NCBI GenBank assembly: GCA_039707465.1
Contig: CM077648.1
Coordinates: 71,505,619-71,569,618 of the forward strand
Direction of reading: 5' to 3'
Length of the DNA: 64,000 bases
Origin: Rhabdophis nuchalis
Taxonomy: Eukaryota > Chordata > Lepidosauria > Squamata > Natricidae
The translations under genes and the position numbers were made by a program. A model generated the notes under the pieces. That model worked only from the letters and a program-made list of their open reading frames with translations. It had not been told where the DNA came from and made no database searches. This document shows positions 32,038 through 42,639 of this stretch, piece by piece (the stretch's first letter is position 1; each line of letters opens with the position of its first letter).

Positions 32038-32694
32038 GTATGTTCAAAATCTTACGTAGAACATGCTGTTTTCATGTTTCAAGAGATGAATTTATCAGTT
32101 AATGTTTACTTTAGATCTGGAGCAGGGGTCCCCAACCCCCGGGCCGCGGACCGGTACCGGTCCGTGGCTTAGTAGGGACCAGGCCGCAGCGCCAGACAGG
32201 AGGAGGAGGGGGCAGCCCCCTGGGCAGAGCGCGCAGCCGGGCGGCCGGGTCAGGCTAAGGCGAGTGAGCGGGCGGGCGGCGGTGGGGACGCCAGGTTCCT
32301 TCGTCCCGTGGGTGGGTGAACGAGCAAGCAAGCAAGCGCGGGCAGGCAAGGAAACTTGCTGCAGCAGCCCCCAACAACCTGCCTGCCCGCCAGGGGTGGG
32401 TTCCTGAGGACTCGCAGGGGTTCGCGCGAGCCCTTTCGTCAAATTTCCGGATCCCAAGCGAGCCCTTTGGATCGTGGACCCGGAAGTATCTAAGGAACAC
32501 GTGGCTCGCTCGTGTATCCCTAGCAGGGAAAGTTTCAAGACCCAGGCGCTTTAGTTTTGAAGCTGCCGGGCCTGCTTTCCCTGTTGGCGCGGGGGGCGGG
32601 GGGGGGTTCGCACAGCCTAGCGCGCTCTTCCGCTCTGCCCCTAGCCGGAAGGCTTCAAAGGCCGAGCCCTTCAGCCAGCGCTCGGCCTTTAAAG

Positions 32695-33250
32695 CCCCTC
32701 TCTGTCTCTGTGTTTGTGTCTGTCACTCTCTGATTCCCCCCTCCCTCCCTGTCTCTCTCTGTGTCTGTGCCTCTCTCTGTCTGTCTGTCGTCGTGCCCGC
32801 CCGCCCGCCCGTCCCCCGCGGAGCCTCTTCATCCCGGGGCCGCTGTGCTCACTCACCTTAGCCTGCCCTCCCCGCCGCCCGGCCGCCTGCAGCTGAGAAG
32901 CGTGTGTGTGTGGGGGGGAACAGGGAAAGTTTTGCCGCGAGTGGCGGGGGGTGGGGTGGGGGTTTGCGCAGCTTAGCGCGCTCTTGTTCCGCTGCCCCTA
33001 GCCGGCAGGCTTCAAAGGCCGAGCGGCAAAACTTTCCCTGTTCCCACACACACACACACACTTCTCAGCTGCAGACGGCCGGGCGGCGGGGAGGGCAGGC
33101 TAAGGTGAGTGAGCACAGCGGCCCTGGGATGAAGAGGCTCCGCGGGGGACGGGCGGGCGGGCGGGCACGACGACAGACAGACAGAGAGAGGCACAGACAC
33201 AGAGAGAGACAGGGAGGGAGGGGGGAATCAGAGAGTGACAGACACACACA
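32695..33250 (+). repeat. Long inverted repeat inside the hAT element
   Basis: The arm at about 32695-32940 (CT-rich, 'cgcccgcccgcccgtccccc', 'ctgcagctgagaag') is the near complement of 33010-33250 ('cttctcagctgcag', 'gggggacgggcgggcgggcg'). Arms are about 240 bp with a spacer of about 70-100 bp. Strong hairpin or cruciform potential. Confidence 0.8.
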
Positions 33251-34353
33251 CAGAGACAGAGAGGGAGGGAGGGAGAGAAAGAGAGAGACGCAGAAAGTGA
33301 TTAAGTGCGTGAATGCGAGACAGACACACACACACACACACACACAAACACAGAGTGATAGATGGGCGGATGAAGGGGAGAGAGACAGAGAGAGAAAGAA
33401 AGAAAGAGAAAGAAAGAAAGAAAAAAAGTGAGAGAGAAGAAAGAGAGAGAAAGACAGAGAAAGAGAGACAGAAAGGAAAGAGAGAAAAAAAGAGAGAAAG
33501 AAAAAGAGAAAGCGAGAAAGAAAGAAAGAAAGAGAAAGAAAAAGAGGGAAAGAAAGAGAGAAAGAGAAAAAAAGAAAGAGAGAAAGAGAAAGAGGGAAAG
33601 AGAGAGAGAAAGAAAGAGAGAGAGAAAGAGGGAAAGAGAGAGAGAAGGAAAGAAAGAGAAAGAAAGAAAGAAAGAACGTACGACCACAATTGAGCCCAAA
33701 AGTTTAGTTGTTAACCAAGACCATTGTTAAGTGAGTTTCACATTTTCCAAGTTGGCCACTCCCACCCGGTCACATGGCTGGCAAGCCACTCCCACCCAGT
33801 CACATGGCCAGCAAGCCACTCCCACAAAGCAGGCCACACCCACAGAACCTGTTCCAAAAATTTTGAAACCCACCCCTGCTGCCCGCCCACCGGCTGCGGT
33901 TACTCGCTCGCTCACCTACCCACCGGACGAAGGAAGCTGGCGTCCGGTGGGTGAGCGAGCGAGTGAGTAACTGTGGCCGACTGGCCGGCGGACAGGTAAG
34001 GAAAGTTGCTGTGGCAGCGCCCAACAATCCGCTGGCCCGCTGGCCGCGGTTGCTCGCTCGCTCGCTTGCTCACCCATCGGACGCCAGGTTCCTTCGTCCG
34101 GTGGATGGGTGAGAGAGCGAGCGTGTAAATACAGCCAGCGGGCTGGCGGGCCGGCCAGGCTACTTCCAGGAACTGAGGAGACTTGGGCGGGGGGGGGGCG
34201 GGAGACAGACAGAGAGAGGCACAGACACAGAGAGAGACAGGGAGGGAGGGGGGAATCAGAGAGTGACAGACACACACAGAGAGACAGAGAGTGGGAGGGA
34301 GGGAGAAAAAGATAGACAGAGACACAGAATGAGTGATTTAAGTGCCTGAATGC

Positions 34354-34387
<34 letters not shown>

Positions 34388-34885
34388 GACAGATGGGCAA
34401 ACAAAGGAGAGAGAGACAGAGAGAGAGAAAGAGAAAGAAAGAAAAAGAAAGTGGGAGAGAGAGAAAGAAAGAGAGAAAGACAGAGAAAGAGAGAAAAAAG
34501 AGAGACAAAAAGGAAAGAGAAAAAAGAGAGAGAAAGAGAAAGAAAAGACAGAAAGAGAGAAAGAGAGAGAAAAAGAAAGAGAGAAGGAGAGAGAAAGAGG
34601 GAAAGAAAGCGAGAGAGAGAGAAAGAGAAATAGGGAAAGAGAGAGGGGGGAAAAGAGGGTAAGAAGGAGAAAGAAAGAGAAAAAGAAATAAAGAGAGAAA
34701 GAAAGAAAGAAAGCGAAAAAGAGACAGAGAAATAAATAAAGAGAGAAAGAGAGAGAGAGAAAGAAAGAAAGAAAGAAAGAAAGAACTTATGACCACAATT
34801 GAGCCCAAAAGTTTGATTGTTAACCAAGACCATTGTTAAGTGAGATGAAAATGTGAAAACATTTTCCAAGTTGGCCACGCCCACC
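33170..34885 (+). repeat. Duplicated GA-rich block of the hAT element
   Basis: Two copies of the same order: 'gacagacagagagaggcaca', (CA)n, a purine tract of 350-450 bp (33365-33675 and 34395-34785), then 'gaccacaattgagcccaaaa' and 'ccattgttaagtgag'. Copies are offset by about 1.03-1.11 kb. Between them are two short hairpins built on 'ctcgctcgctcac..gtgagcgagcgag' (33902-33965, 34052-34125). Long Ser/Phe/Leu or Lys/Arg/Glu ORFs here are artefacts. Confidence 0.8.
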
Positions 34886-34983
34886 CAGTCACGACTGCTG
34901 AGCCACACAGCCGGTCCGCAAAATTTTCTTTAAAATGAAACCGGTCCCTGGTGCAAAAAAGGTTGGGGACCCCTGATCTGGAG

Positions 34984-35635
34984 TACCCAATTTTAAGCCA
35001 ATATCAAGTTGGCTGCAATAGATTTAATGTGAGTGAATTTTTTTTTTGTTAGTTCCAAATCATATGACTCTGGGGAAATCAATTCTTCGTCACCTTTTGA
35101 GCGATATGAGGCTGAGACAAGTGAACACACACACACCCCTTCAGGTTATAGCAATTAGCACAGGAATTCCCATTGCTAAGGGATGCAGTTGTAAAGTACA
35201 GTGTCACATGACTGCATCACTTAGCAACAGCAATGTAGGCAGTTCTGGTTGCTTTTGTAATCCCAAGATGTGCATGCTGTTTGTTTATTTATTTATTTAT
35301 TTATTTATTAGATTTTTATCTCACCTTCATTACTTAACTAGTTATTAAACTGAAAATTATTGTTTTTATTTAGAAAATTGCCTTGTGGCACCTCATTAAC
35401 CATAAACGCATTCTTAAAAAATAATTTAAAAAAGTAGAAGTGGGTGGTTGCAACCCTCCTATGGGTGAACAAATTTACCTGTTTTTGGTCATCATAAATT
35501 AGAGTTTTATAAGTGGTCATACCTATCAAGGCATACCAAAAGATGCCTATTACTGTTTGCATAATGAAAAAACACTATGGTATCCACATGAGACAAATCA
35601 GTGCTATTTGGTCTTCTGAGTTTCTACGAGAGCTG
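34984..35635 (+). other. Intron with a (TTTA)n microsatellite
   Basis: Unassigned AT-rich intron. (TTTA)n at about 35282-35310. A stretch at 35145-35235 ('gtcacatgactgcatcactt') loosely resembles the TIR transposon at 46757 but is too short to call. Confidence 0.5.
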
Positions 35636-35880
35636 ATAATAGCAATAGCACTTAGACTTATATACCGCTTCATAGTGCTTTTACAACCCTCTCTAAGCGG
35701 TTTACAGAGTCAACATATTTCCCCAACAATCTGGGTCCTCATTTTACCCACCTCAGAAGGATGGAAGGCTGAGTGAACCTTGAGCTGGTGAGATTTGAAC
35801 TGCCGAACTGCAACTAGTGGCAGTCAGCTGAAGTAGCCTGCAGTGCTGCACTCTAACCACTGCACCACCTCGGTTCCTGA
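35636..35880 (-). mobile_element. tRNA-derived SINE, squamate type
   Basis: On the minus strand it starts 'gaggtggtgcagtggttagag' (A-box-like, complement of 35851-35869), then 'gttcaaatctc' (B box, complement of about 35790-35800). A body with 'gtaaaatgaggacccagatt' and 'gtaaaccgcttagagaggg' follows, with a tail of 'ctattg' units. This arrangement is that of abundant squamate tRNA SINEs; the exact family name needs a library search. Confidence 0.8.
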
Positions 35881-35882
35881 GA

Positions 35883-36261
35883 GAAGAGCTGCAGAGTGGA
35901 TTCCTTCCATCAGGCCCATTTTTTATGAGCCGCAAGGTAGACAGTATATTTTGGGGTTTTACAAAGCATAGTCAAGCTTTATCATATGTTGTCCAAAAGC
36001 ATTTAGGGTGAGAAAGGCATCAGAACTCTAGAATTTTATATGAATTATGGTTGTTCTATTTTATGGTATAGAATTGGAGTTCTATTTCATTTTAACTATT
36101 TCAACATTCTAGTCGATAATAGTGATTTTCTTTTCCCTTTAACTAATCCTCTGCAGAAAGGAAATCTCAGTGCTAATTATTATTATTTACCGGATGAGGA
36201 GATAATGACAGAAAAGAAGTAAACATATATAAACTGTCCATGTAATTATATATAGAATCTC
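35883..36261 (+). other. Intron, no recognised element
   Basis: AT-rich intron sequence with no repeat that I can identify. Confidence 0.5.
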
Positions 36262-37420
36262 TATGGGGGTGTGGCAGTGGCCTCATAACTGGATATCCAA
36301 TTCAGCTATCCAGACAATTGCCTGGGGCGTTGCTTCATGCAGATCTTCTAGGGAACCAGAGAACTCATGTTGTGGGCAATCTTGCACAATATGTTTAATA
36401 GTTTGCATATCAGGACCACAATCTCAACAAGGAGAATATTTCCATCCCCACTGAAACAGGGCAGAGGCACTTCTTCCAGTATCACACCTAATTCTGTTCA
36501 ATTTCGACCAGAGAGAGCGATGCAGGTCAAAACCAGGTGGCTTGGTAGAGGAATCACTAATGATCAGGCCACAAGAAGCCACCTTAGAACTGCGGGTGTC
36601 AAACTCGTCACGTGATGTATTGCAATGTTTTTTGCTTTTGCTGAGCCGGGGTGGGTGTGGCCTGCTTGCAGCGCACCCAGCACGCGGGTCACCAGTTTGA
36701 CACCCCTGCCTTAGACGATTCCTCTCTCCAGGCATTCTCAGAGTTAAAGGGGCAAATGTTAAGAGAACAGCTGTTTTCCATGCTGACCTATGGAATTTCA
36801 ATCTTGTGATGGCCTGTGTGTTGTCTGGGTGAATAAGGAGGGCCTTGTTCAACATAACCAAATGAGAACTTGTTGTCTTCTAATGTGGGGTGGTACAATA
36901 TTGCTAAGTACTGGGAACCTATGTACACAAGTGGGATGCAATGTGGCAGAAATGGTAGGCATTGGACTGTTGGAATTGGACATGAACCATTAAGCAATAC
37001 ACTGGCATGGTATTTAGCTATGGAATAAACCAAAGACAAGGTTTTTTTTCATAGAATGTTATTATCAGCATGCCAGTATGTTCCAGCCAATCTGCTCAGT
37101 AACTTGTTGCAGATAGTCACTTTTATAGCTATTTTTTCCAGGTGTTCTTAGAAGGTTAGTGATCTGTCCAATATTACCCCCAGGTACTTTGGATAGTTAT
37201 TATATTGTAAAATACAATTCCAGAACTACACTGAAAACTGGTAATTTGCATACTTATTGCTGAGTGGAATGTGGCTACTTCTATTTTTGTTAGGCTTGGT
37301 TGAACGCACCATTTTTTGATGTAGTCATCTAGCTTCTGGAGATCTTGAAAGAGGATGCCCTATGCATTATCTCAGTGCTGTTTTATGAATTCAGTTTGAC
37401 TGAAAGATTATATTTTCCTC
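36262..37420 (-). pseudogene. Decayed non-LTR retrotransposon RT C-terminus, clade unclear
   Basis: On the minus strand, fragments in several frames read DDYIKKW..QPSLTK, YPKYLGV, LNRIRCDTGRSASALFQWGW, CDCG-like (one stop between), QTIKHIVQDCP and EDLHEATPQAIVW. The order YLGV-LDR then 'RxxTGR..CDCG..QTMxHIVxxCP' is known from LINEs of the Jockey/R4/Ingi-Vingi range and differs from the L2, CR1 and L1 copies here. It is old, with many stops, and is interrupted by a hAT MITE. Boundaries are approximate. Confidence 0.55.
36590..36708 (+). mobile_element. hAT MITE, 119 bp, in the decayed LINE
   Basis: Ends 'ctgcgggtgtcaaactc' and 'agtttgacacccctg'. TSD ccttagaa / ccttagac (7 of 8). Related to 2876-2990. 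Confidence 0.75.
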
Positions 37421-37867
37421 ATTATTTTAGTACTATGTTTCCAGATTTCATGGTTAAAATTAACAAACTGAAGCCTTCTTAAATAACCATGCCAGATTAT
37501 GCTTTCATTATAAGAAAATAAACCTATATTGTTGTTAATCTATATAAATAAAAATGTAAAATAGTTTGTACGAATCCACTAATCTCAAAAACTACTGCAC
37601 TGATTTACCTCAAATTTTGACACAATGTTGCCAAGGACTTCCGATAATAGAACACCGACTCATTTTGTGTCTAGCACACGTGTGTCGTGTGCAAGGTACA
37701 CAAATGTAAAATGTACCCACTGATCAGGTTTTCACCTCCCTGTAACTCCTTCCACCAACAGTCATTTCCTCAGCCACGTACGGAGGCCTCTTAGGGCCAA
37801 AAAGGCACTGAGATAGCAAATTCCCAGGTGGCCCATAGAGATAGAGAGAGGAAGAAATACAGTTTAA

Positions 37868-38222
37868 TAAAAGAGGGACTAGGGGAGAGAGGATAGCAGC
37901 CTTCCAATATCTCAGAGGCTGCCACAAAGAAGAGGAAGTCAAGGTATTCTCCAAAGCACCTGAGGGCAGAACAAGAAGCAATGGAGAACTAATCAAGGAG
38001 AGAAGCAACTTAGAACTGAGGAGAAATTTCCTAACAGTTAGAACAATTAACCAATGGAACAGAAGTTGCCTCCAGAAGTTGTGAATGCCCCAACACTGCA
38101 CGTCTTCAAGAAGATGTTGGATAGCCATTTGTCTGAAATGGTATAGGGCTTCCTGCCTAGGCAGGGAGTTGGACTAGATGACCTCCAAAGTCCCTACAAC
38201 TCTGCTATTGTATTATTGTATT
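37868..38222 (+). mobile_element. CR1 3' end carried by Helitron 2
   Basis: Starts after 'aaatacagtttaataaa' and reads the CR1 C-terminus (GCHKEEEVKVFSKAPEG in part, LELRRNFLTVRTINQ). It ends 'caactctgctattgtattattg'. Same 5' cut as the other Helitron CR1 copies, with no MITE. Confidence 0.85.
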
Positions 38223-39350
38223 ACAGTAGGTAGGTAGATAGGGAAATATATAGATACGGAGAAATACAGTAGGTAGGTAGGTACGTAAATAGAGGGATAG
38301 ATAGGGAGAAATATGGTAGGTAGGTAGGTAGGTAGGGGGATAGATAGATAGGGAGAAACACAGTAGGTAGGTAGGTAGGCAGGGTGATAGAGGGAGAAAT
38401 ACGGTAGGTAGGTAGGTAGGTGGGTGGGTAGGTAGGTAGGTAGGTAGGTAGGTAGGTAGGTAGGTAGAGGGAGAAAGGAAGAAATACAGTAGGTAGGTAG
38501 GTAGGTGGATAGATAGAGAGGGAGAAATACAGTAGGTAGGTAGGGGGATAGATAGAGAGGGAGAAATACAGTAGGTAGGTAGGGAGATAGGGAGATAGAT
38601 AGAGGGAGAATTACAGTAGGTAGGTAGATAGAGGGAGAAAGGAAGAAATACAGTAGGTAGGTAAGTAGAGGGATAGACAGAGAGGGAGAAATACAGTAGG
38701 TAGGTTAGGTAGGTAGGTAAGTAGGCGGATAGATAGGGAGAAATATAGTAGGTAGGTAGGTAGGTAGGGAGAGGGATAGATAGGGAGAAACACAGTAAGT
38801 AGGTAGGTAAGTAGGTGGATAGATGGAGAGGGAGAAATACAGTAGGTATGTAGGTAGGTAAATAGAGGGAGAAAGGAAGAAATACAGTAGGTAGGTAGGT
38901 AGAGGGATAGATAGAGAGGGAGAAATACAGTAGGTAGGTAAGTAGAGGGATAGATAGAGAGGGAGAAATACAGTAGGTAGGTAGGTAGGGGGATAGATAG
39001 AGAGGAAGAAATACAGTAGGTAGGTAGGTAGAGAGGGAAAGGAAGAAATACAGTAGGTAAGTAGAGGGATAGACAGAGAGGGAGAAATACAGTAGCAGGT
39101 AGGTAGATAGATAGGTAGGGGGATAGATAGGGAGAAATACGGTAGGTAGGTAGGTACGTAGGTAGAGGAATAGAGAGAGAGGGAGAAATACAGTAGGTAG
39201 GTAGGTAGGTAGGTAGGTAGGTAGGTGGATAGAGAGGGAGAAATACAATAGGTAGGTAGGTAGGTAGGTAGAGGGAGAAAGGAAGAAATACAGTAGGTAC
39301 ATAGGTAGAGGGATAGATAGGGAGAAATACAGTAGGTAGGTAGGTTGGGG
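38223..39350 (+). repeat. TAGG-rich minisatellite of Helitron 2
   Basis: About 1.1 kb of units made of (TAGG)2-8, 'tagagggatagatagagagg' and 'gagaaatacag', each about 40-65 bp. It contains no stop codon on the minus strand over 409 codons, an effect of the repeat (LPTYLPTVFLPL-like). Confidence 0.92.
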
Positions 39351-39782
39351 GTTATACGGTGGTTGTGTGTATGTGTGCAGGTGTAGATCTATACACAGAT
39401 TGGTTGGCCATTTAACCAAACCGGGCCACAGCAACGCGTGGCCCGGTATAGCTAGTCTATATAAATAAAAATGTAAAATAGTTTGTACGAATCCACTAAT
39501 CTCAAAAACTACTGCACCGATTTACACCAAACGTTCACACAATGTTCACAAGGACTTGCGATAATAGAATACGTACTCATTTTTTGCCTATCACACATGT
39601 GTCATGTGCAAGGTACACAAATGTAAAATGTACCCACTGATCAGGTTTTCACCTTCCTGTAACTCCTTCCACCAACAGTCATTTCCTCAGCCACATATGG
39701 AGGCTTCTTAGGGCCAAAAAGGCACTGGGATAGCAAACTCCCAGATGGCCCATAGAGAGAGAGGGGGGGGGAAATACTGTTT

Positions 39783-40138
39783 AATAAAACGGACTAGGGG
39801 AGACAGGATAGCAGCCTTCCAATATCTCAGGGGTTGCCACAAAGAAGAGGAAGTCAAGCTATTCTCCAAAGCACCTCAGGGCAGAACAAGAAGTAATGAG
39901 TGAAAACTAATCAAGGAGAGAAGCAACTTAGAACTGAGGAGAAATTTCCTGACCGTGGGAAGAATTAATCAGTGGAACAACTTGCCTCCAGAAGTTGTGA
40001 ATGCCCCAACCCTGGAAGTCTTTAAGAAGATGCTGGATAACCATTTGTCTGAAGAGGTGTAGGGTTTCCTGCCTAAGCAGGGGGTTGGACTAGAAGACCT
40101 CCAAGGTCCCTTCCAACTCTGCTATTGTATTATTGTAT
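39783..40138 (+). mobile_element. CR1 3' end copy a of Helitron 3
   Basis: Same 5' cut and CR1 C-terminal signature as the other copies ('aacttgcctccagaagttgtg' NLPPEVVNAP, 'ctggaagtctttaagaagatg'). No MITE at the GTATAGGG site; here the site reads 'ggtgtagggtttcc'. Confidence 0.85.
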
Positions 40139-40190
40139 TACAGTAGGTAGGTAGACAGGTGAATAGAGAGAGAGGGAGAAATACAGTTTA

Positions 40191-40895
40191 ATAAAAGAGG
40201 GACTAGAGGAGACAGGATAGCAGCCTTCCAATATCTCAGGGGCTGCCCCAAAGAAGAAGAGGGAATCAAGCTATTCTCCAAGGCACCTGAGGGCAGAACA
40301 AGAAGCAATGGGTGGAAACTAATCAAGGAGAGAAGCAACTTAGAACTGAGGAGAAATTTCCTGACAGTTAGAACAATTAACCAGTGGAACAGCTTGCCTC
40401 CAGAAGTTGTGAATGCCCCAACACTGCAAGTCTTCAAGAAGATGTTGGATAGCTATTTGTCTGAAATGGTATAGGGCAGTGATGGCTAACCTTTTTTGGC
40501 TCGTGTGCCAAAAGCAGGGGGAGGGCAGGGACGATGTGCACAGGTTTGCCACATCCATAATGCTATGTGCATGACCCCCTGCATTTTACGTCCTCCCCAG
40601 GGTCCAGAGGCTTTATAGGAGCCGGGGGAGGGTGAAAACAGCCTTCCCCCACCCCCAGAGGGCAAAAAACGGCCTCAAAAGAAGGCCTAAATCAGCTTGC
40701 TAGGGCACACATACACACTGAAGCTGACAGGGCAATGCCTCAGGTAGCCTAAGAAATGGTTCCGTGTGCCACCTGTGGCACCTGTGCCATAGGTTCGCCA
40801 TCATGGGTATAGGGCTTCCTGCCTAGGCAGGGAGTTGGACTAGATGATCTCCAAGGTCCCTTCCAACTCTGCTATTGTATTATTGTATTACAGTA
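40191..40895 (+). mobile_element. CR1 3' end copy b of Helitron 3 with hAT MITE
   Basis: CR1 coding (NSLPPEVVNAPTLQVFKKML, 40385-40450) then the MITE at 40477-40806, then the CR1 end 'aactctgctattgtattattg'. The MITE position and TSD match copy b in Helitron 1. Confidence 0.85.
40477..40806 (+). mobile_element. hAT MITE in CR1 copy b of Helitron 3
   Basis: Starts 'cagtgatggctaacc', ends 'ggttcgccatcatgg'. TSD gtataggg on both sides (40469-40476, 40807-40814). Orthologous by position to 15921-16257 within the Helitron unit. Confidence 0.87.
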
Positions 40896-41632
40896 GGTAG
40901 GCAGATACAGGAATAGATAGAGAGGGAGAAATTAGGTAGGTAGGTATGTGGATAGATAGGGAGAAATACAGTAGGTAGGGAGGTAGGTAGGTAGAGGGAG
41001 AAAGGAAGAAATATAATAGGTAGGTAGGTGGATAGATAGGGAGAAATACAGTAGGTAGGTAGGTAGGGGATAGATAGGGAGAAATACAGTAGGTAGGTAG
41101 GTAGGTAGGTAGAGGGATAGATAGAGAGGGAGAAATACAGTAGGTAGGTAGGTAGAGGGAGATAGGAAGAAATATAGGAGGTAGGTAGGTAGGTAGGTAA
41201 GTAGGTGGGATAGATAGGGAGAAATACAGTAGGTAGGTAGGTATGTAGGGGTGTAGGTAGGGGGATAGATAGGGAGAAATACAGTAGGTAGGTAGAGGGA
41301 TAGATGGAGAAATACAGTAGGTAGGCAGGTAGGTAGATAGAGGGATAGATAGAGAGGGAGAAATACAGTAGGTAGGTAGGTAGGTAGGTAGGTAGGTGGA
41401 GAAAGCAAGAAATACAGCAGGTAGGTAAGTAGAGGGATAGACAGAGAGGGAGAAATACTGTAGATAGGTGTATAGAGACAGAGGGAGAAATGCAGTAGGT
41501 AGGTAGGTAGAGGGATAGAGAGGGGGAAATACAGTAGGTAGGTAGGTAGAGGGAGAAAGGAAGAAATACAGTAGGTAGGTAGGTAGAGGGATAGATAGAG
41601 AGGGAGAAATACAGTAGGTAGGTAGGTTAGGA
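40896..41632 (+). repeat. TAGG-rich minisatellite of Helitron 3
   Basis: About 0.74 kb of the same units as in Helitron 2 with a different arrangement, followed by 'ggttaggagttatatggtgg' and the shared Helitron 3' region. A 158-codon minus-strand ORF is a repeat artefact. Confidence 0.9.
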
Positions 41633-41738
41633 GTTATATGGTGGTTGTGTGTATGTGTGCAGGTGTAGATCTACACACAGATTGGTTGGCCATTTAACCA
41701 GACTGGGCCAGAGCAACACGTGGCCGGGTATAGCTAGT

Positions 41739-42372
41739 CATTTTATATAATATGAATCAAGTATACAATGAATCATGGTTGACTAGGAGGAATTATACTA
41801 ATGAAATCTTATTTAGAATACAATGTTCCACACACCTTTCACTTGTTATTTTACTTTGATTTTATTACTTATTGTATCTCTTAAGTATCATTAAACATAA
41901 GTTGGTATGAAATATTTTATAGTCATGTAAGTGGGTAATATGAGTAGATTTATTTTCTTTCTTGATAGTGAAAGTTGGTATCCTTAGACATCTGTATCTT
42001 TAGACAAAATAGGCAAAAAATTATGGATATGTACTTTTAAAATAAATGGGGCATTTCCATATTCATATGTCCTGCATTTTTCTGTTATTTTAAAATCATT
42101 AGGGGACGAGGATTAGCATTGTACAAAATAAAGCACATTTTGCCCTGGAGATTTCATTGAAGAAATAAAATACATCCTTTTCACAGCATAATTATATATG
42201 TATTTATTGGGTTGGAATGTGCAGCTGAAGGAGAAGTGGGATGGGGAAATGTTGGTAGTAGTGCAACAGCTTCCCAGGGAGGAGGCAAAACATTCCAGAG
42301 AGGGACAAGAAACTGCACAGTCCTGAAATGGATGGTGGAGTGATGGTAGTCACAGCCTAGAATCTACCAGGG
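41739..42372 (+). other. Intron, no recognised element
   Basis: AT-rich until 42190, then 'ggtggagtgatggtagtcac'-type unique sequence up to the hAT TSD. Nothing assigned. Confidence 0.5.
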
Positions 42373-42639
42373 CAGTGGTTGGCAAACTCATTAGTCAAAA
42401 GAACCAAATATCAACAGTACAACCATTGAAATTTCTTCTGAGAGCCAAATTTTTTAAACTTAAACTATATAGATAGGTACATTGTTATTAAGTCTTAGTT
42501 AAACTATAGGTATGTTGAATAAAACTTGATATCATACTTAATAACAACATTATTTATTGATAAAATTAAATTCTTTACAATTTACGTTACAATATCCATA
42601 AAAGTAAATAATGGCAATGGCTGACAAACACTAATGTGA

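Larger units (their letters stand above)
32123..34975 (+). mobile_element. Large non-autonomous hAT element, MER1/Charlie-like ends
   Basis: Perfect 8-bp TSD atctggag (32115-32122, 34976-34983). TIRs are 'caggggtccccaacc' and 'ggttggggacccctg', exact complements. The left end continues 'ccgcggaccggtaccggtcc' and the right 'gaaaccggtccctggtgc', very like mammalian MER1-type hAT ends (from memory). No transposase is present. The 2.85-kb interior consists of duplicated GC-rich blocks, CT/GA tracts and hairpins. Confidence 0.9.
37539..39455 (+). mobile_element. Helitron 2, non-autonomous, first of a head-to-tail pair
   Basis: 5' end 'tctatataaataaaaatg' after A at 37538. The 3' end has the hairpin ccgggccac/gtggcccgg with loop agcaacgc (about 39421-39446), then 'tatagctag' at 39455. 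Contents: 330-bp Helitron leader, one CR1 3' end, then 1.1 kb of TAGG minisatellite. No coding region of its own. The next base begins Helitron 3. Confidence 0.92.
39456..41737 (+). mobile_element. Helitron 3, non-autonomous, second of the pair
   Basis: 5' 'tctatataaataaaaatg' at 39456 immediately follows CTAG of Helitron 2. The 3' end 'cgtggccgggtatagctag' at 41737 is followed by T. It contains the leader, CR1 copy a, a short TAGG block, CR1 copy b with a hAT MITE, and a long minisatellite. This internal order equals that of Helitron 1. Confidence 0.92.

Noticed and set aside
33228..34908. Long Ser/Phe/Leu ORFs (minus) and Lys/Arg/Glu ORFs (plus), up to 330 codons
   Set aside because: They arise from GA/CT tracts inside the hAT element. 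All frames of such tracts are open.
38205..39434. 409-codon minus-strand ORF rich in LPTYLPTVFLP
   Set aside because: It is the translation of the TAGG minisatellite, which lacks stops in several minus frames. No domain, and composition follows the repeat.
38223..41632. CRISPR-like alternation of short repeats and variable segments
   Set aside because: The context is a vertebrate intron, units are of uneven length and the 'spacers' are themselves repetitive. It is a minisatellite.
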